From Bacteroidaceae bacterium (GTDB lineage Bacteria; Bacteroidota; Bacteroidia; Bacteroidales; Bacteroidaceae), in NCBI GenBank assembly GCA_017631315.1, contig JAGBTN010000012.1, forward strand, positions 209,191 to 273,190: a stretch of DNA of 64,000 nt, written 5' to 3'. Under the pieces are notes generated by a model. That model had not been told where the DNA came from. It saw nothing but the letters and a program-made list of their open reading frames with translations, and searched no databases. Shown here in pieces: positions 33,332 through 44,240 of the stretch (within the stretch, counting starts at the first letter, position 1; every line of letters begins with the position of its first letter). Both the position numbers and the translations under genes were made by a program.

Positions 33332-33373
33332 TTCAGTTCAAAAGCATGTCCCCCTTTAGCCGGAGGAACATAC

Positions 33374-35905
33374 TTACTTCAGTATTTTCTTGCCGTCAAC
33401 AATGTTGATGCCCTTTGCAGTCTTTTGCAAACGCTGTCCGGCTACATTATATATATAGCCGTTCTCCGAGCCCTGAGCAGCATTTACCGCATCGATGCCT
33501 GTAGCGCCAGTGCCGTTGAAGACGAAGCCCTTCACGCCGGATGCGCTTGTGAGATATGCCTTACCGGCAGGAATTTTCACGCCTGCCTCGACGAGATAGA
33601 ACCCAACAGGCTCACCCTCCGGTTTTGCCAGCACATACTCGCTGCCGCTGCTCGTGATTGATTCTGTAGTGCCCAGCAAATCGTTGCTGCCGCTAAGGGC
33701 AGGAGCCGATGTTGCAGGCGTGAAGCTATAGAAGCCTTCATTGCCCTTCAGAATGACAGCAGCCTGAGCAGGAATTGTATTGTTCTGCTCTGTGAGAGTA
33801 AGGTAACTGCCATTCTTCACACCGGTAAACACTGCGACATTAGCCGAAAGAGTTCCCGCAGTATTTGCATCATAAAGAGTTGCATAACCCACTTCCGACA
33901 TCGGATATACAACACCACGCGTCTGATCGAGTTCGGGATAAGCATCCTCACCAATCGTTTGGCGGAAGGCACCACCCAACTTATAGCAAATCTCACCCGT
34001 AGCAGCCTGTTCCGCCGTAACACCCTCGTAGCAGTTGGTAATAGTGCCACCCATAGGAAGGTCGCGGCAAATTGCAGGCAATGTGGTATAGCAATTCACA
34101 AAGTGACCACCAGCACCCTCGCCGGCAAGAGCATTCTTCTGGTTGCTGGTTGTTACGAACTCGAAGGTACCACGAGCAAAACAGTTCACCATTTGAGCAT
34201 TGTCGTGATGCTCGCCAACAATGGCACCGCAACGCAGATTGGCAGTGCTCTCGATGTAAGCATTCTCCAAACCGAGATTGTAAATCTTACCACCACGCAA
34301 ACGAGAGAACAAACCGCCCTCGCACTCTGTCCTGACATAAAGATTGCTGATGACATGATTGTTGCCATAGAACACACCACCGAAAGGATTCTGCCATGAA
34401 GCATCGTTGTTCAAACCGATAGGCTGGAAACTATCGTTGTATTCCATATCAATATCAGCCGTAAGAGAACCCTTCGCTCCCATTTCGCCAGCGTTTACAA
34501 TTTGAGAGAAACGAATCAACTGACCAAGGTTGCCAATGGTATAAGCACCGAGTTCCATGTCATAACCAGGTTCTTCGTACTCTCCGCAAACCGCACAAAT
34601 ACCGTTGTCATAGACATGTGGGCAAACTGCCTCGTCAACCTGAATGAGGCGTACCTTTGCACTCCTGTCCACTGTGCCATCACACGTAATGTGCAGAGAG
34701 TAGTCCCCGCCCATGTCTTCTATCTTGGCATAAGTAGCATTCTTGCCCGTCAGTTCAAAGTAACGTGACACGCCACCATCGAATTTCTCCTCCATTACAA
34801 CGGTGCTATTGCCATCCTTGTCATACTCCGTCAACTTAACATTGTCGACATATATATCATGATATACCTGATTGTCGGCATCCACGCGGAGGCCAACCTT
34901 GCCCTTGTTGAGCAAAGCGAGGTCGGTCATGTCGCACTGAACAAACGTATCCTGCAGTTTTCCATCAATATAAGTCTTAACCACATTGGCATCGACTTCA
35001 ATTGTCACATGACACTTTACACCCCAGATGTCAATAGCCTCGAAGTCCGGATAACGAGGACCGGCAGCGTGGGCCTTCCACGATTCGTTGCCATTATCGA
35101 GATGATAGTAAGTATTGACAGAGGTGTCGTTGTAATAATTCGGTGATATTTGCCACATATAGTTGCTGCCACTCTCGGTTAAACCGAAGATAAGAGAGAG
35201 ATAACCGGACTCGATAATCACATCAGCCTCTACAGTATAATGCAAATCGACCGCGTCCTTGAACATATTGTTCGGGAAATACTTCACCTGAGCAAGATTA
35301 CGTCCTTCCATCGTCAATGCGCCATCGGCCCATGTGGGATTATTCTTCCAGTCGCCGTCAGAGGTCTCGAAGTCTTCAAAATAGAGCACCTCTCCAGTCT
35401 CGTTGGCCGTCACCTTAAAATAATCATAACTTGCCGATTCGTTCACATTGCCATCATGGTCATGACGCGTGCCTATCAAACCAAAACGGAACTGATTGTC
35501 GAATTGGCTATTACGTGAATCGATAAGAGTAAACTCACTATCAACATCACGGCGTAGGTATGTGTCAACATGGTTACCATTGTTAGAAACCACTATTTTA
35601 GTAACAAACCATTCCGTGGTATTCAATCTTACGCTGCCAGTTCCTTTCTCCTCAAGCAGAATACCGCCCACTCCCCAATCATGAGGGCGGAACAACGACT
35701 TCGTGCCGTCTATACCTACATTGAACTGCCACATACAGATATTGCTGTCAAAACCAGCATAGGCACGGAAAGCGATACCGGCACCGATTGCATTGATTTT
35801 AAACTTAGACTCAATTGTGTAATTATCAGTTATTCTGTAACTCCACACATGTGCGCTACAAACCATCATGGTCAATAGCATTGCAATAAATCTCAGTCCT
35901 TTCAT
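33374..35905 (-). CDS. Secreted laminin-G-like / GLUG multi-domain protein
   Basis: 843 aa. Signal peptide at the N-terminus. Two or more concanavalin-type (laminin-G/DUF1080-like) beta-sandwiches follow (about 25-175 and 185-370; e.g. NICMWQFNVGIDGTKSLFRP). A Cys-rich knuckle CPHVYDNGICAVCG lies near 435-450, then GLUG-type repeats (GGLFSRLRGGKIYNLGLENA). The C-terminal domain ends in YNVAGQRLQKTAKGINIVDG-KKILK, like the sorting tails of Prevotella secreted proteins. It is the last gene of the rhamnosidase operon, so a glycan-binding accessory role is likely. Confidence 0.75.
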   Translation of the reverse strand: MKGLRFIAMLLTMMVCSAHVWSYRITDNYTIESKFKINAIGAGIAFRAYAGFDSNICMWQFNVGIDGTKSLFRPHDWGVGGILLEEKGTGSVRLNTTEWFVTKIVVSNNGNHVDTYLRRDVDSEFTLIDSRNSQFDNQFRFGLIGTRHDHDGNVNESASYDYFKVTANETGEVLYFEDFETSDGDWKNNPTWADGALTMEGRNLAQVKYFPNNMFKDAVDLHYTVEADVIIESGYLSLIFGLTESGSNYMWQISPNYYNDTSVNTYYHLDNGNESWKAHAAGPRYPDFEAIDIWGVKCHVTIEVDANVVKTYIDGKLQDTFVQCDMTDLALLNKGKVGLRVDADNQVYHDIYVDNVKLTEYDKDGNSTVVMEEKFDGGVSRYFELTGKNATYAKIEDMGGDYSLHITCDGTVDRSAKVRLIQVDEAVCPHVYDNGICAVCGEYEEPGYDMELGAYTIGNLGQLIRFSQIVNAGEMGAKGSLTADIDMEYNDSFQPIGLNNDASWQNPFGGVFYGNNHVISNLYVRTECEGGLFSRLRGGKIYNLGLENAYIESTANLRCGAIVGEHHDNAQMVNCFARGTFEFVTTSNQKNALAGEGAGGHFVNCYTTLPAICRDLPMGGTITNCYEGVTAEQAATGEICYKLGGAFRQTIGEDAYPELDQTRGVVYPMSEVGYATLYDANTAGTLSANVAVFTGVKNGSYLTLTEQNNTIPAQAAVILKGNEGFYSFTPATSAPALSGSNDLLGTTESITSSGSEYVLAKPEGEPVGFYLVEAGVKIPAGKAYLTSASGVKGFVFNGTGATGIDAVNAAQGSENGYIYNVAGQRLQKTAKGINIVDGKKILK

Positions 35906-35944
35906 ATTATTTAGTATTTAGGGTTAATATTGTATTACTTTTCT

Positions 35945-38875
35945 TCATCTTACAGCAGACAGGAACTTCTTCCCACCAGAAACGATGATTTGTGGGGCAT
36001 ACGAACGCTGTACCGGTTTCCCGTCGAGCGTATAATAATTTTTGTTGGACATTGCAGAAGAAGCAGGAATAGAAGAGATGGCATCTGGGACATCATTCAG
36101 CCATGCCAAAATATCACGAGACATCTGGCCCTCTACCCTTAACCTCTCTGAAACAACAAAACCTTCCGAGAACGGATTCGAATCAGAGAAATCCTCTTCA
36201 AAAACCACCCCACTCGAACCGCTAGTCGCCTTTACCTTAATGACTACATCATCAAACAATGCTATTTCAGTCTTCCCGTATGCATCATCATGAGCCTGAC
36301 GGAAACCAATCCTGCCATATGCAAAATTGCCTCCGCGCTCATCTACCAAAACATTGTCAATATATGTCTTTGCATATGACTCGTCCTCTATCTCAATCCT
36401 AATATTAAAGGGATGTCCGGCTTGCATATTGACGGCCTTGGGCAATTCTATCTCTCCAAGAAGTGAAGCATTACCACCTAGCCAACGATGAGGACGCAAA
36501 CATGGATGTTGCTTGTCGGAAACATTGAATTGCCACATATAATAATTCTGTTGATCCGTAATTGCAAAGCATACACCTGCCGACAACTGCTCCACCTCTG
36601 CCTGCAACTCAATTGAATAAGATAACTTATTGCCTTCCGGATTGTCAATCGCCCCATTCCTAATTACAAAATTATCATCTACAAGAAACATCGACTGGCA
36701 AGACCGTAACGACAAGCGAATGTCAACATATCCATTACCTTCCTGCAGAATTTCAGGTTCAGAAAGTTTCCCCGTATGCGGATTTAGTAGAGTCAACTTT
36801 CTTGCAGAAGTCTTTACACGAATAACGTTCGTGGCAGCAGTTGCATCTATATTGCCAAAATACCATACATCATGTTCGTCTATAACCTTATGCAGATAAT
36901 TGAAAGGATGTGCACCATCAGAGAATCTAACATCACGACTCGGCAGACATTCCTCCATTACCTCGGCTAACGAACTCGCAGAAGGTAAAGGAACAAAAAT
37001 AGCCCTATTCTCTGCAGAGCCAAGCATACGCGCAACTATGCCTTTTACTTCTTCATCTCCATCGCTACCATCAGCAGACTGCTGAGGATATTGTGTAGTA
37101 AAGACCACTTTTACTCCTTGCTTCCAAGCTTCTTCTATCTTCCTCATATTACTGAGTGATATAACCTTTACTCCAGGAAGTACCAACGTGGAAAACTGTT
37201 CATAGTTGACCACATTACTCATGGTCAACTTGCCACCTTCCACGAGACAACGATCGTCAAGAACCTCTGGATGGAGATATGTAAAATCGATTCCCAAATC
37301 ATCTGTCAAATAATGCGATATTTGTGGATAGTCTGTTCCTTCAACATCAATACCTCCTTCATAATAACCTTTAGGCCCATCTAGTCTATGACCAGCATAT
37401 TGTGTCTGTATTGGATATAACATTGCCACATCAGCTACATGACGCCCCTCACGGGCTAAAATATAGTTCAAACGGGAAAGAAAGGCATTAAACGAAGGTA
37501 ATTCCGAATTATACAAAGGGTTACGCCATGAGAGTTCCGGCAGGAAAGTGACATCGGCATCATTATACCATACCGCATGAGGGATTAGATGATTGATGCC
37601 CTTGGCGTACTGCTCAATTGCCACTTCATAGAGTTTTTCAACTGAAATGTTTCCCATTGCACCATATGTCTCAGACATGACCATCGCCTTGTCCCAATTA
37701 TATGCCGATGACGATACAACCTTATAAAAATCCTCTGTGTTACGTCCATTTCCTATCTTGTCAATCCCTGGCATCGACATATATTTGCCAACAAGCATCA
37801 AATCGCCAGAAACGCTGGTAGGATTGGCTATTTCCTCCTGGTCCTGATGACCTGTAGCCATTATATTATGTTCTGCGGCCCAATCGGATATTGTTTTCAT
37901 GAAACCCTCGCTGTAAAGCGATGAATGTAATCCAAAAAGCATATTCCTCGCAGTCGCAGTCTTCTCACCTATATCATACCACAAGGCAGGATAAAGAGCT
38001 TCTGGAGAAAAGCCATAACGGCGTTCGAACGATTCATTAAAGTTAGCAGTCCACATACGCCCCTGCGCTCTATACATCGTAGGTTCGTCAAAGAAAGTAG
38101 ACATTATTGTCCCACCGAAATGTTTTGAGAAACGGCTATAATATACTTCATGCGTATCCTGAACAAACAATTTAACCGCCTCAGGAGAAAGGTAATCCAC
38201 ATTAGGATCTCCATCCTTAACACACTGACACATCATGACATGCCATCCAGACCCCTTGGGGGCAGTCCATGTCAAACGTCCCGATGCCTCATCGTAATAT
38301 TCACGCAGTGGTATTATTTCCTTTGTGTTCATGTTCCATGCCACTAAAGACATCAATTTCCCCTGAAGAGGTAACTGACGGTCAAAGGTGGCACCACTAC
38401 TCACTCTATATTCTACTTTATCAAGACGTTTGATCGTGTGATCCGGATGGTTGTTCATAAAAGTAGTCACGCCAGACCCATTGATGGCTCCCATACTCCC
38501 GCTGGGGAAACCATATTCGTCGTAGATAGAAAGATGAGCCCCTAAAGATTGTGCTTTACTAAGAACTACGCCATAGAGACGTAAGTACTCCTCAGACAGA
38601 TAGTCTGGGCGGAATCCTGCACCAAAAGGTAGAATGGCACATCCACCATACCCATCTTTTTCTATCATCTGATTGAACTGGTCAACCAGTGATGCCTCCA
38701 CTATCCTGGTATTGTTCCAGAACCATAAAGGTATGGGACGCCATGGCATAGAAGGCTTTGAGAACTCGCGTGTCTCGAGCAAAGGAGTATCCTCAGAAAA
38801 GGAGGTAAGAACAAAACTCCACAAACAACAAACGAGTGTAATAATGCGAAGCAAAGAAACTCTGTAAACCATCAT
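35945..38875 (-). CDS. Glycoside hydrolase related to GH106 alpha-L-rhamnosidase, with C-terminal lectin-like module
   Basis: 976 aa with a signal peptide. The first 720 residues match the large GH106-type rhamnosidase fold by patterns such as SMPWRPIPLWFWNNTR, GAHLSIYDEYGFPSGSMGAI, FGGTIMSTFFDEPTM and YNWDKAMVMSETYG. A concanavalin-like module follows (about 745-905; QQNYYMWQFN, then LRPHRWLGGN and AKTYIDNVLVD). The end TLDGKPVQRSYAPQIIVSGG is a sorting-type tail. It overlaps the GH78 gene by 4 bp (ATGA). Expected substrate: rhamnose-containing polysaccharide. Confidence 0.75.
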   Translation of the reverse strand: MMVYRVSLLRIITLVCCLWSFVLTSFSEDTPLLETREFSKPSMPWRPIPLWFWNNTRIVEASLVDQFNQMIEKDGYGGCAILPFGAGFRPDYLSEEYLRLYGVVLSKAQSLGAHLSIYDEYGFPSGSMGAINGSGVTTFMNNHPDHTIKRLDKVEYRVSSGATFDRQLPLQGKLMSLVAWNMNTKEIIPLREYYDEASGRLTWTAPKGSGWHVMMCQCVKDGDPNVDYLSPEAVKLFVQDTHEVYYSRFSKHFGGTIMSTFFDEPTMYRAQGRMWTANFNESFERRYGFSPEALYPALWYDIGEKTATARNMLFGLHSSLYSEGFMKTISDWAAEHNIMATGHQDQEEIANPTSVSGDLMLVGKYMSMPGIDKIGNGRNTEDFYKVVSSSAYNWDKAMVMSETYGAMGNISVEKLYEVAIEQYAKGINHLIPHAVWYNDADVTFLPELSWRNPLYNSELPSFNAFLSRLNYILAREGRHVADVAMLYPIQTQYAGHRLDGPKGYYEGGIDVEGTDYPQISHYLTDDLGIDFTYLHPEVLDDRCLVEGGKLTMSNVVNYEQFSTLVLPGVKVISLSNMRKIEEAWKQGVKVVFTTQYPQQSADGSDGDEEVKGIVARMLGSAENRAIFVPLPSASSLAEVMEECLPSRDVRFSDGAHPFNYLHKVIDEHDVWYFGNIDATAATNVIRVKTSARKLTLLNPHTGKLSEPEILQEGNGYVDIRLSLRSCQSMFLVDDNFVIRNGAIDNPEGNKLSYSIELQAEVEQLSAGVCFAITDQQNYYMWQFNVSDKQHPCLRPHRWLGGNASLLGEIELPKAVNMQAGHPFNIRIEIEDESYAKTYIDNVLVDERGGNFAYGRIGFRQAHDDAYGKTEIALFDDVVIKVKATSGSSGVVFEEDFSDSNPFSEGFVVSERLRVEGQMSRDILAWLNDVPDAISSIPASSAMSNKNYYTLDGKPVQRSYAPQIIVSGGKKFLSAVR

Positions 38876-41800
38876 TTTACAATTTTCTTTTTCCCTTCTG
38901 TAATAACTATACCGTGTACTGAGTCATTAGGTAACTGCTTGCCGTCAAGGCTATAGAAAACTTTCTCCCTTTGATTTCCCGTCAAAGTGGCAGACTCATC
39001 TACACTCTTAATGCTTGTAGGATCTTCTGTGCTAACCATAAACACATAAGAACCTGATCCAACATTATATGTAGCATAGCCTTCGCTTGTGCCTATGTAT
39101 TGAACGCCATCAGCCTCCTCTGCCAGCTTAGCTCCTTCGTAAATATACAAACCATCTCCCGTGGGCAAGCGCAACGTAGCAGATGTATTGGCAGGTATAG
39201 TAATTTGATAAGTCATTTCCTTTGTACCATCACATTGCCACTCTGCCTTAATTTGTCCATAATCTGAAGCAAAGTCTGCATCTACTTCTGTAATACGTTT
39301 TTGACTATAACGAAGTACATTTCGTGTATCCGGATTTGGCTGTAAGAAGAAGTGCTTAAAACCTGGCTGTTCCTCGTTCGGCATGATACCTGCCATATGT
39401 TGGAACATCCACTCTGCCACTGCACCATAAGCATAATGGTTGAAAGAGTTCATACTAACTGGGCCAAAGCCTTTTGCAACTGTATAGGAATTCCAACGTT
39501 CCCAGATAGTAGTTGCGCCCTGATCAACACTATACAGCCATGAGGGGTCGTTGCGCTGTAAAAGCAATGTGTAGGCATCATCGTTATAACCATTCTCGGT
39601 AAGTGTTTGGTTCAGAATCGCTGTTCCCAAGAAACCTGTATTGAGTTTGTAGCCATTGTTCATTATTGCACGATGCAAATAACTGCGAGTGCGACTAATA
39701 GAGGCCTCGTCTGGCAATAATTTATATCGGAGTGCCATGAGATAACCACATTGAGTCGCCTGGGTTGGCACCTTTGTTGAATTTAAATAACGGCTCTGCC
39801 ACTCTGCCTTGATGTTCTGGAAGAGTTGTTCGTATTGTTCTGCCTTCTGGCTGTATGTGTCGCCTTCTGTTTCCGAGAGAGCACGACAAGTGCGTGCCAT
39901 CAAGTCGGCAGCATAAGCATAGTAGCAAACACTAATGTAACGGCCATCGGTGGTGACATATGCAACCCAGTCGCCATGAATAGGATCGGAGCCATTGTAT
40001 TGATAGCCACCGCCACTCTTTGTTGTAAGGAACTGCATATAGCGTTCGTTGGCCTCGAAGTTGTCGCGTAGGATATCTTTGTCGCCCGTCATCATATAGA
40101 CGTTCCATGGAACGATGATAGCTGCCTCTGACCAACCTGTTGAAGCATATTCAACGCCCCAATGGTAAGGAGCAATGACAGAGTAGGCACCATCTGAACG
40201 CTGAGAATCACGCACGTCGCGCATCCATTTCTTATAGAAGTTTCGAGTATCGCCATTATAGAGGCCCGTCAATGAAAATACCTGTGTATCGGCCGTCCAT
40301 CCCATACGCTCGTCACGCTGAGGACAATCGGTAGGCACGCTGACAAAGTTGGAGCGTTGTCCCCACATAACATTACTATATAGTTTGTTGACGTCCTCGT
40401 GACTTGTGGTGAAAGATGATTTCTCTTCTACCGCACTGGTCACAGTCTCGCCGATAACATTTGTTAGTTCTACGTCTGCCGAAGTGGTTACCTCAACATA
40501 TCGGAAACCGAAATATGTTGTTGTGGGCTGGAATGATTCTCCTTCTGCATCGCCTCGAAGGGTATAATAAAGCGTTGCTTCAGCAGAACGTAAATTCTCC
40601 GTATAGATAGAACCTGCGGGACCATCATCGCCACGACTGCGATCGCCAGTCGTATTAGGCATCTCTCCGAATCGGAAGCGGAGCTTTGTTCCTCCTATGC
40701 CTTTTGCAGTAAAACTAACCCAACCGGAAGCATTCTGTCCAAGGTCGATAACGGCTGTCTGACCGGCTTTCAACACAAAATTATTTTGTGCTGTCAATTC
40801 TTCTATGACATTGATTGAGCCGAAAGTCTTACCATTAGACTTTGTGTTCTCGTAAATCTGAATAGTTTGAGGATAGCGGCGCAATGCCTCGACTGCCATT
40901 ATAGCCGGTCCTTCGAATGCAAGTATTTCGCCCTTGAAATCATTTGATTCCGCTACAGCATACCATTCGCTATCGTCAAACTCGGGAGTAAATTGTCCCG
41001 TTGCCAAACGTGCATCATAGGTTTCTCCATTGTAGATATCACCCTTGCGAAGCGGACCGTTGGTATTGCTGAGCCATGAGAGGTCTGTAGGAATCACCTG
41101 AACGGTTCCGTCCTCCAGTTCTATCTTGAGCAATGCACGGAAAGCATTCGGTTTACTACCATACATTCCATGTACAATGGCGCCGTTCCACCAGCCACTT
41201 GATACTTCTGCGCCGATAGCATTCTTGCCTTCTTGCAATAGTGCCGTCACGTCGTGTGTTGTATAGAAGACCGTTTTCTTCATTTCTGTTGCGCCGGGTT
41301 TGAGTTCATCATATAGAGTTTTGCCATCATCATCGGTCTGGCCAACTCGTTCGCCATTGATGTAGACATTATAGACACCCAGACCTGTTGCATAAAGACG
41401 GGCTCTGCGAATACCTGAACTCAGGTCAAAGGTCTTACGAAACATCGGCACACCTGCCACAATACTGCCATCCTGCTGCATAAGACGCTTTGCGCCGCCC
41501 ACAGCTGCTTCCATATATAGTTGACGGCTACCGCCGAAGTTGCGAACATCGGTTCCGTTGAATGCATTGCCTGCACCTTCAAAATCCTCACGAATGGTTA
41601 CAGTAGGATTGCCTTCTGAATCATAGACTGTCTGTGTGATATTATCAAAATATGCCTTTTCTCTTTCATTGCCTGTTGCACTGACACGTACACCCAGATC
41701 GCCTACGGCAAGCACGCCTTGTGTATCTTGATAAGTGTCTACAAGAACATCGTCTATATATGTGCGCACGTAAGGTGTCTCACATTCTAACACGATGTGG

Positions 41801-42990
41801 TGTGGTTTACCAATGATATCGGCTTTGCTGAAAGCTGTTATAGGTGTGTCGTTATAGGTGAGGTTACCGCTGTTATAAACATGTCTGCGTATGACGGGCT
41901 GAGCGACATCGAAGGTGTTGATTGCCCACATCATGTAGGTGTCGGATGTTGTGGCACTGAAGCAGATGCTGGCATTGTCGTTGACAAGAGTCATATCGTA
42001 CTCTACATCATAGCGAACGGGAGGTGCAACTTTCTGCTGCCAGGCGTAGGTGGCAGGGCCTGTTACGTAGAATTGTCCGTTCTGTATTGTGCCACTGGAA
42101 AACATGCAGCTGCTTCCGCTAAAGTCTTCTTGCAGGAGGACTTTGCCATTTGATGTGACCTTAAAGTCGTCGAAGTATGCTTGTTCCGGTTGATTGCCAT
42201 TGTCATAATCCTCACGGAAGCCGAAGTCGCCGTAAGCAAAGTCGCCTGTGCGGGTATCTATCAGCACGTCGTCGATGTATGTTCGAGCCACATTGCCGCC
42301 TGAAACGCTGATGGTCATCGTGTGTTGTTCACCATTTCGGATGCTCACTCCCGTTATGCTACCTTCGGAAAGGCAGGCGGGATTGCCACCGCTCCAGCGA
42401 TGGGGACGGAAACGTACGCTGCCGTTTGTATTGACCTGCCACATGTAGTAGTTGCCATGGTCGGATGCTGCGAAGATGAGTCCTGCAGCCAGTTGCTTCA
42501 CGGTGAACTTCACCTCCACTTCATAATCTGTGACGGGGCCTTCGGCCTCTGTTCCTTGGGCATTTGTAGAAGCCTTTATCCAACGTGTATTGCTCCAGGC
42601 ATCTGCTGTCATCAAGCCGGTTTCGAAATAAGCCTTCTCGGTGCTGACTGCTGTTTCTCCTTTGTTGTCGGAAACTGTCACACGCCAATAGTAGCGTGTC
42701 TCTGCCGATGGAGTGAAACCTTTGGCTTCTACGTTGACGCTTTGGTCTGAGTCTACTTTGCCAGACTCCCAAACTATGTTGCCGTAATTCGCATCCGTTG
42801 CAATCTGAATGTTGTAGGATGTCTGCATCACACTCCTTTGTTCGCTTTGCAACTGCCAGGAGAGATGGATCGTCTTTGTGTCGATTCCTATTGGATTACG
42901 ATAGTCTTCTGTGCGAAGATTTGTGACATCAAGTGCATAAACCGAAAGCATCGGCAAACACATCAGTAAAGTGAACAATGCCTTTTTCAT
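38872..42990 (-). CDS. GH78 alpha-L-rhamnosidase with inserted lectin-like modules
   Basis: 1372 aa with a signal peptide. A fibronectin-III-like domain (about 20-125) comes first, then two concanavalin-like modules (about 135-310 and 315-490; DHGNYYMWQVNTNGSVRFRP, RTYIDDVLIDTRTG) inserted before the Bac_rhamnosid N domain (LYATGLGVYNVYINGERVGQ). The catalytic (alpha/alpha)6 domain has VPTDCPQRDERMGWTADTQV at about residues 886-905 with its Glu. A beta-sandwich C domain and a GKQLP..GIVITEGKKKIVK tail end the protein. First and longest gene of the operon facing the AraC regulator. It hydrolyses alpha-L-rhamnosides. Confidence 0.9.
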   Translation of the reverse strand: MKKALFTLLMCLPMLSVYALDVTNLRTEDYRNPIGIDTKTIHLSWQLQSEQRSVMQTSYNIQIATDANYGNIVWESGKVDSDQSVNVEAKGFTPSAETRYYWRVTVSDNKGETAVSTEKAYFETGLMTADAWSNTRWIKASTNAQGTEAEGPVTDYEVEVKFTVKQLAAGLIFAASDHGNYYMWQVNTNGSVRFRPHRWSGGNPACLSEGSITGVSIRNGEQHTMTISVSGGNVARTYIDDVLIDTRTGDFAYGDFGFREDYDNGNQPEQAYFDDFKVTSNGKVLLQEDFSGSSCMFSSGTIQNGQFYVTGPATYAWQQKVAPPVRYDVEYDMTLVNDNASICFSATTSDTYMMWAINTFDVAQPVIRRHVYNSGNLTYNDTPITAFSKADIIGKPHHIVLECETPYVRTYIDDVLVDTYQDTQGVLAVGDLGVRVSATGNEREKAYFDNITQTVYDSEGNPTVTIREDFEGAGNAFNGTDVRNFGGSRQLYMEAAVGGAKRLMQQDGSIVAGVPMFRKTFDLSSGIRRARLYATGLGVYNVYINGERVGQTDDDGKTLYDELKPGATEMKKTVFYTTHDVTALLQEGKNAIGAEVSSGWWNGAIVHGMYGSKPNAFRALLKIELEDGTVQVIPTDLSWLSNTNGPLRKGDIYNGETYDARLATGQFTPEFDDSEWYAVAESNDFKGEILAFEGPAIMAVEALRRYPQTIQIYENTKSNGKTFGSINVIEELTAQNNFVLKAGQTAVIDLGQNASGWVSFTAKGIGGTKLRFRFGEMPNTTGDRSRGDDGPAGSIYTENLRSAEATLYYTLRGDAEGESFQPTTTYFGFRYVEVTTSADVELTNVIGETVTSAVEEKSSFTTSHEDVNKLYSNVMWGQRSNFVSVPTDCPQRDERMGWTADTQVFSLTGLYNGDTRNFYKKWMRDVRDSQRSDGAYSVIAPYHWGVEYASTGWSEAAIIVPWNVYMMTGDKDILRDNFEANERYMQFLTTKSGGGYQYNGSDPIHGDWVAYVTTDGRYISVCYYAYAADLMARTCRALSETEGDTYSQKAEQYEQLFQNIKAEWQSRYLNSTKVPTQATQCGYLMALRYKLLPDEASISRTRSYLHRAIMNNGYKLNTGFLGTAILNQTLTENGYNDDAYTLLLQRNDPSWLYSVDQGATTIWERWNSYTVAKGFGPVSMNSFNHYAYGAVAEWMFQHMAGIMPNEEQPGFKHFFLQPNPDTRNVLRYSQKRITEVDADFASDYGQIKAEWQCDGTKEMTYQITIPANTSATLRLPTGDGLYIYEGAKLAEEADGVQYIGTSEGYATYNVGSGSYVFMVSTEDPTSIKSVDESATLTGNQREKVFYSLDGKQLPNDSVHGIVITEGKKKIVK

Positions 42991-43154
42991 TCCACTAAAA
43001 ATTAGATTATTTTATTATTTTATTGGCACAAATTACGGAAATTAGTTATGCTTTCAGAGAAATAATATGATTAAATGATGTAACTTTTTGACATCTTCAA
43101 GACTTTTTGTTAATTTTACAGCACAAAAGGGCAAACTTTAATACTCCACATTCT

Positions 43155-44048
43155 ATGACGACTACCAAATATCTTCTCACCCACGATTTGGGGCTTCAAT
43201 GGGGCATCATTACCAAAACTGTCGGTCAGCAGGATGTTCCTCCGCACAGTCCGTATCCCCTTGGGAAACATCCGGAAGACTACCTCTTTTCTCCCGACAG
43301 GGGGCGCCTGCTCCAGGAGATTCAGGTCCTCTACATCAGCAAGGGTCGCGGCTGGTTTGCCTCAGCCCACCATCCCAAAACGCAACTTCAGGCTGGCGAT
43401 GCCGTCATTCTGTATCCGGGCGAATGGCATAGCTATGCACCCGACCCAGACACCGGTTGGACGGAATCGTGGATTGGATTTACGGGAAAAATGGCAGAGA
43501 GCCTCATCGGGAAGTTCTTTCCGGACAAGACGACGCCCATTTACAAAGTCGGAGTCCACGACTCGCTCTGCGACGCATTCAATGCTGCCTGCGAAGTCAG
43601 CGAGACGCAATTGCCTGCACATCAGGAACAACTGGTGGGCTATGTCAGCCTCATCATCTGCACAATTTATGCAAGAAGTCGCCAGCTGCCCTACCTTGGC
43701 AACCCCGACATACACAGCATCAATATTGCCATAAAGTACATGAGACTACACCTAAACGAGAATATCTGCATGGAAGATGTTAGCCGAGAAGCACAAATGG
43801 GCTACTCAAAATTCCGAAAACTCTTCAGAGAGTACACCGGATTCCCTCCTGCACAATATTTCCTGCAGCTTAAAATGGAACGGGCAAAAGACTACCTACT
43901 GAACACAACGCTTTCGTGCAAAGAGATTGCCTACCGACTTGGGTTCGACTCCGCCTCATACTTCAATAAGACATTCAGAGTCCATCAGGGCACAACACCC
44001 ATGGAATTCCGTTCGACAAGAGATGTACAGACTGTACTTAAAGTCTGA
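43155..44048 (+). CDS. AraC-family regulator of the rhamnosidase operon
   Basis: 297 aa from the ATG at 43155. The N-terminal cupin-type ligand-binding half (AGDAVILYPGEWHSYAPDPD) and the C-terminal double helix-turn-helix are both clear: ENICMEDVSREAQMGYSKFR, then NTTLSCKEIAYRLGFDSASY and FNKTFRVHQGTTPMEFR. It is divergent to the GH78 gene with only 164 bp between starts, so it probably activates that operon in response to a rhamnose-type sugar. AT-rich promoter region 42991-43154. Confidence 0.9.
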   Translation: MTTTKYLLTHDLGLQWGIITKTVGQQDVPPHSPYPLGKHPEDYLFSPDRGRLLQEIQVLYISKGRGWFASAHHPKTQLQAGDAVILYPGEWHSYAPDPDTGWTESWIGFTGKMAESLIGKFFPDKTTPIYKVGVHDSLCDAFNAACEVSETQLPAHQEQLVGYVSLIICTIYARSRQLPYLGNPDIHSINIAIKYMRLHLNENICMEDVSREAQMGYSKFRKLFREYTGFPPAQYFLQLKMERAKDYLLNTTLSCKEIAYRLGFDSASYFNKTFRVHQGTTPMEFRSTRDVQTVLKV

Positions 44049-44240
44049 CACAATTTGTCAAAAGTTTTCATAGTTTTACCCCTCTGAGAATGGCTTATTT
44101 TGGAGCGAGATACAGGTCGTCGGCAAATACGCGATTCTCGTGCAACAACATTCCTCGCTCATTGTCAATCGTTTAGCGTACACCGCCGTAAACAACGACA
44201 GCACTTTTGCCATAACACACCCTGCATATAGCCGAAAAAG

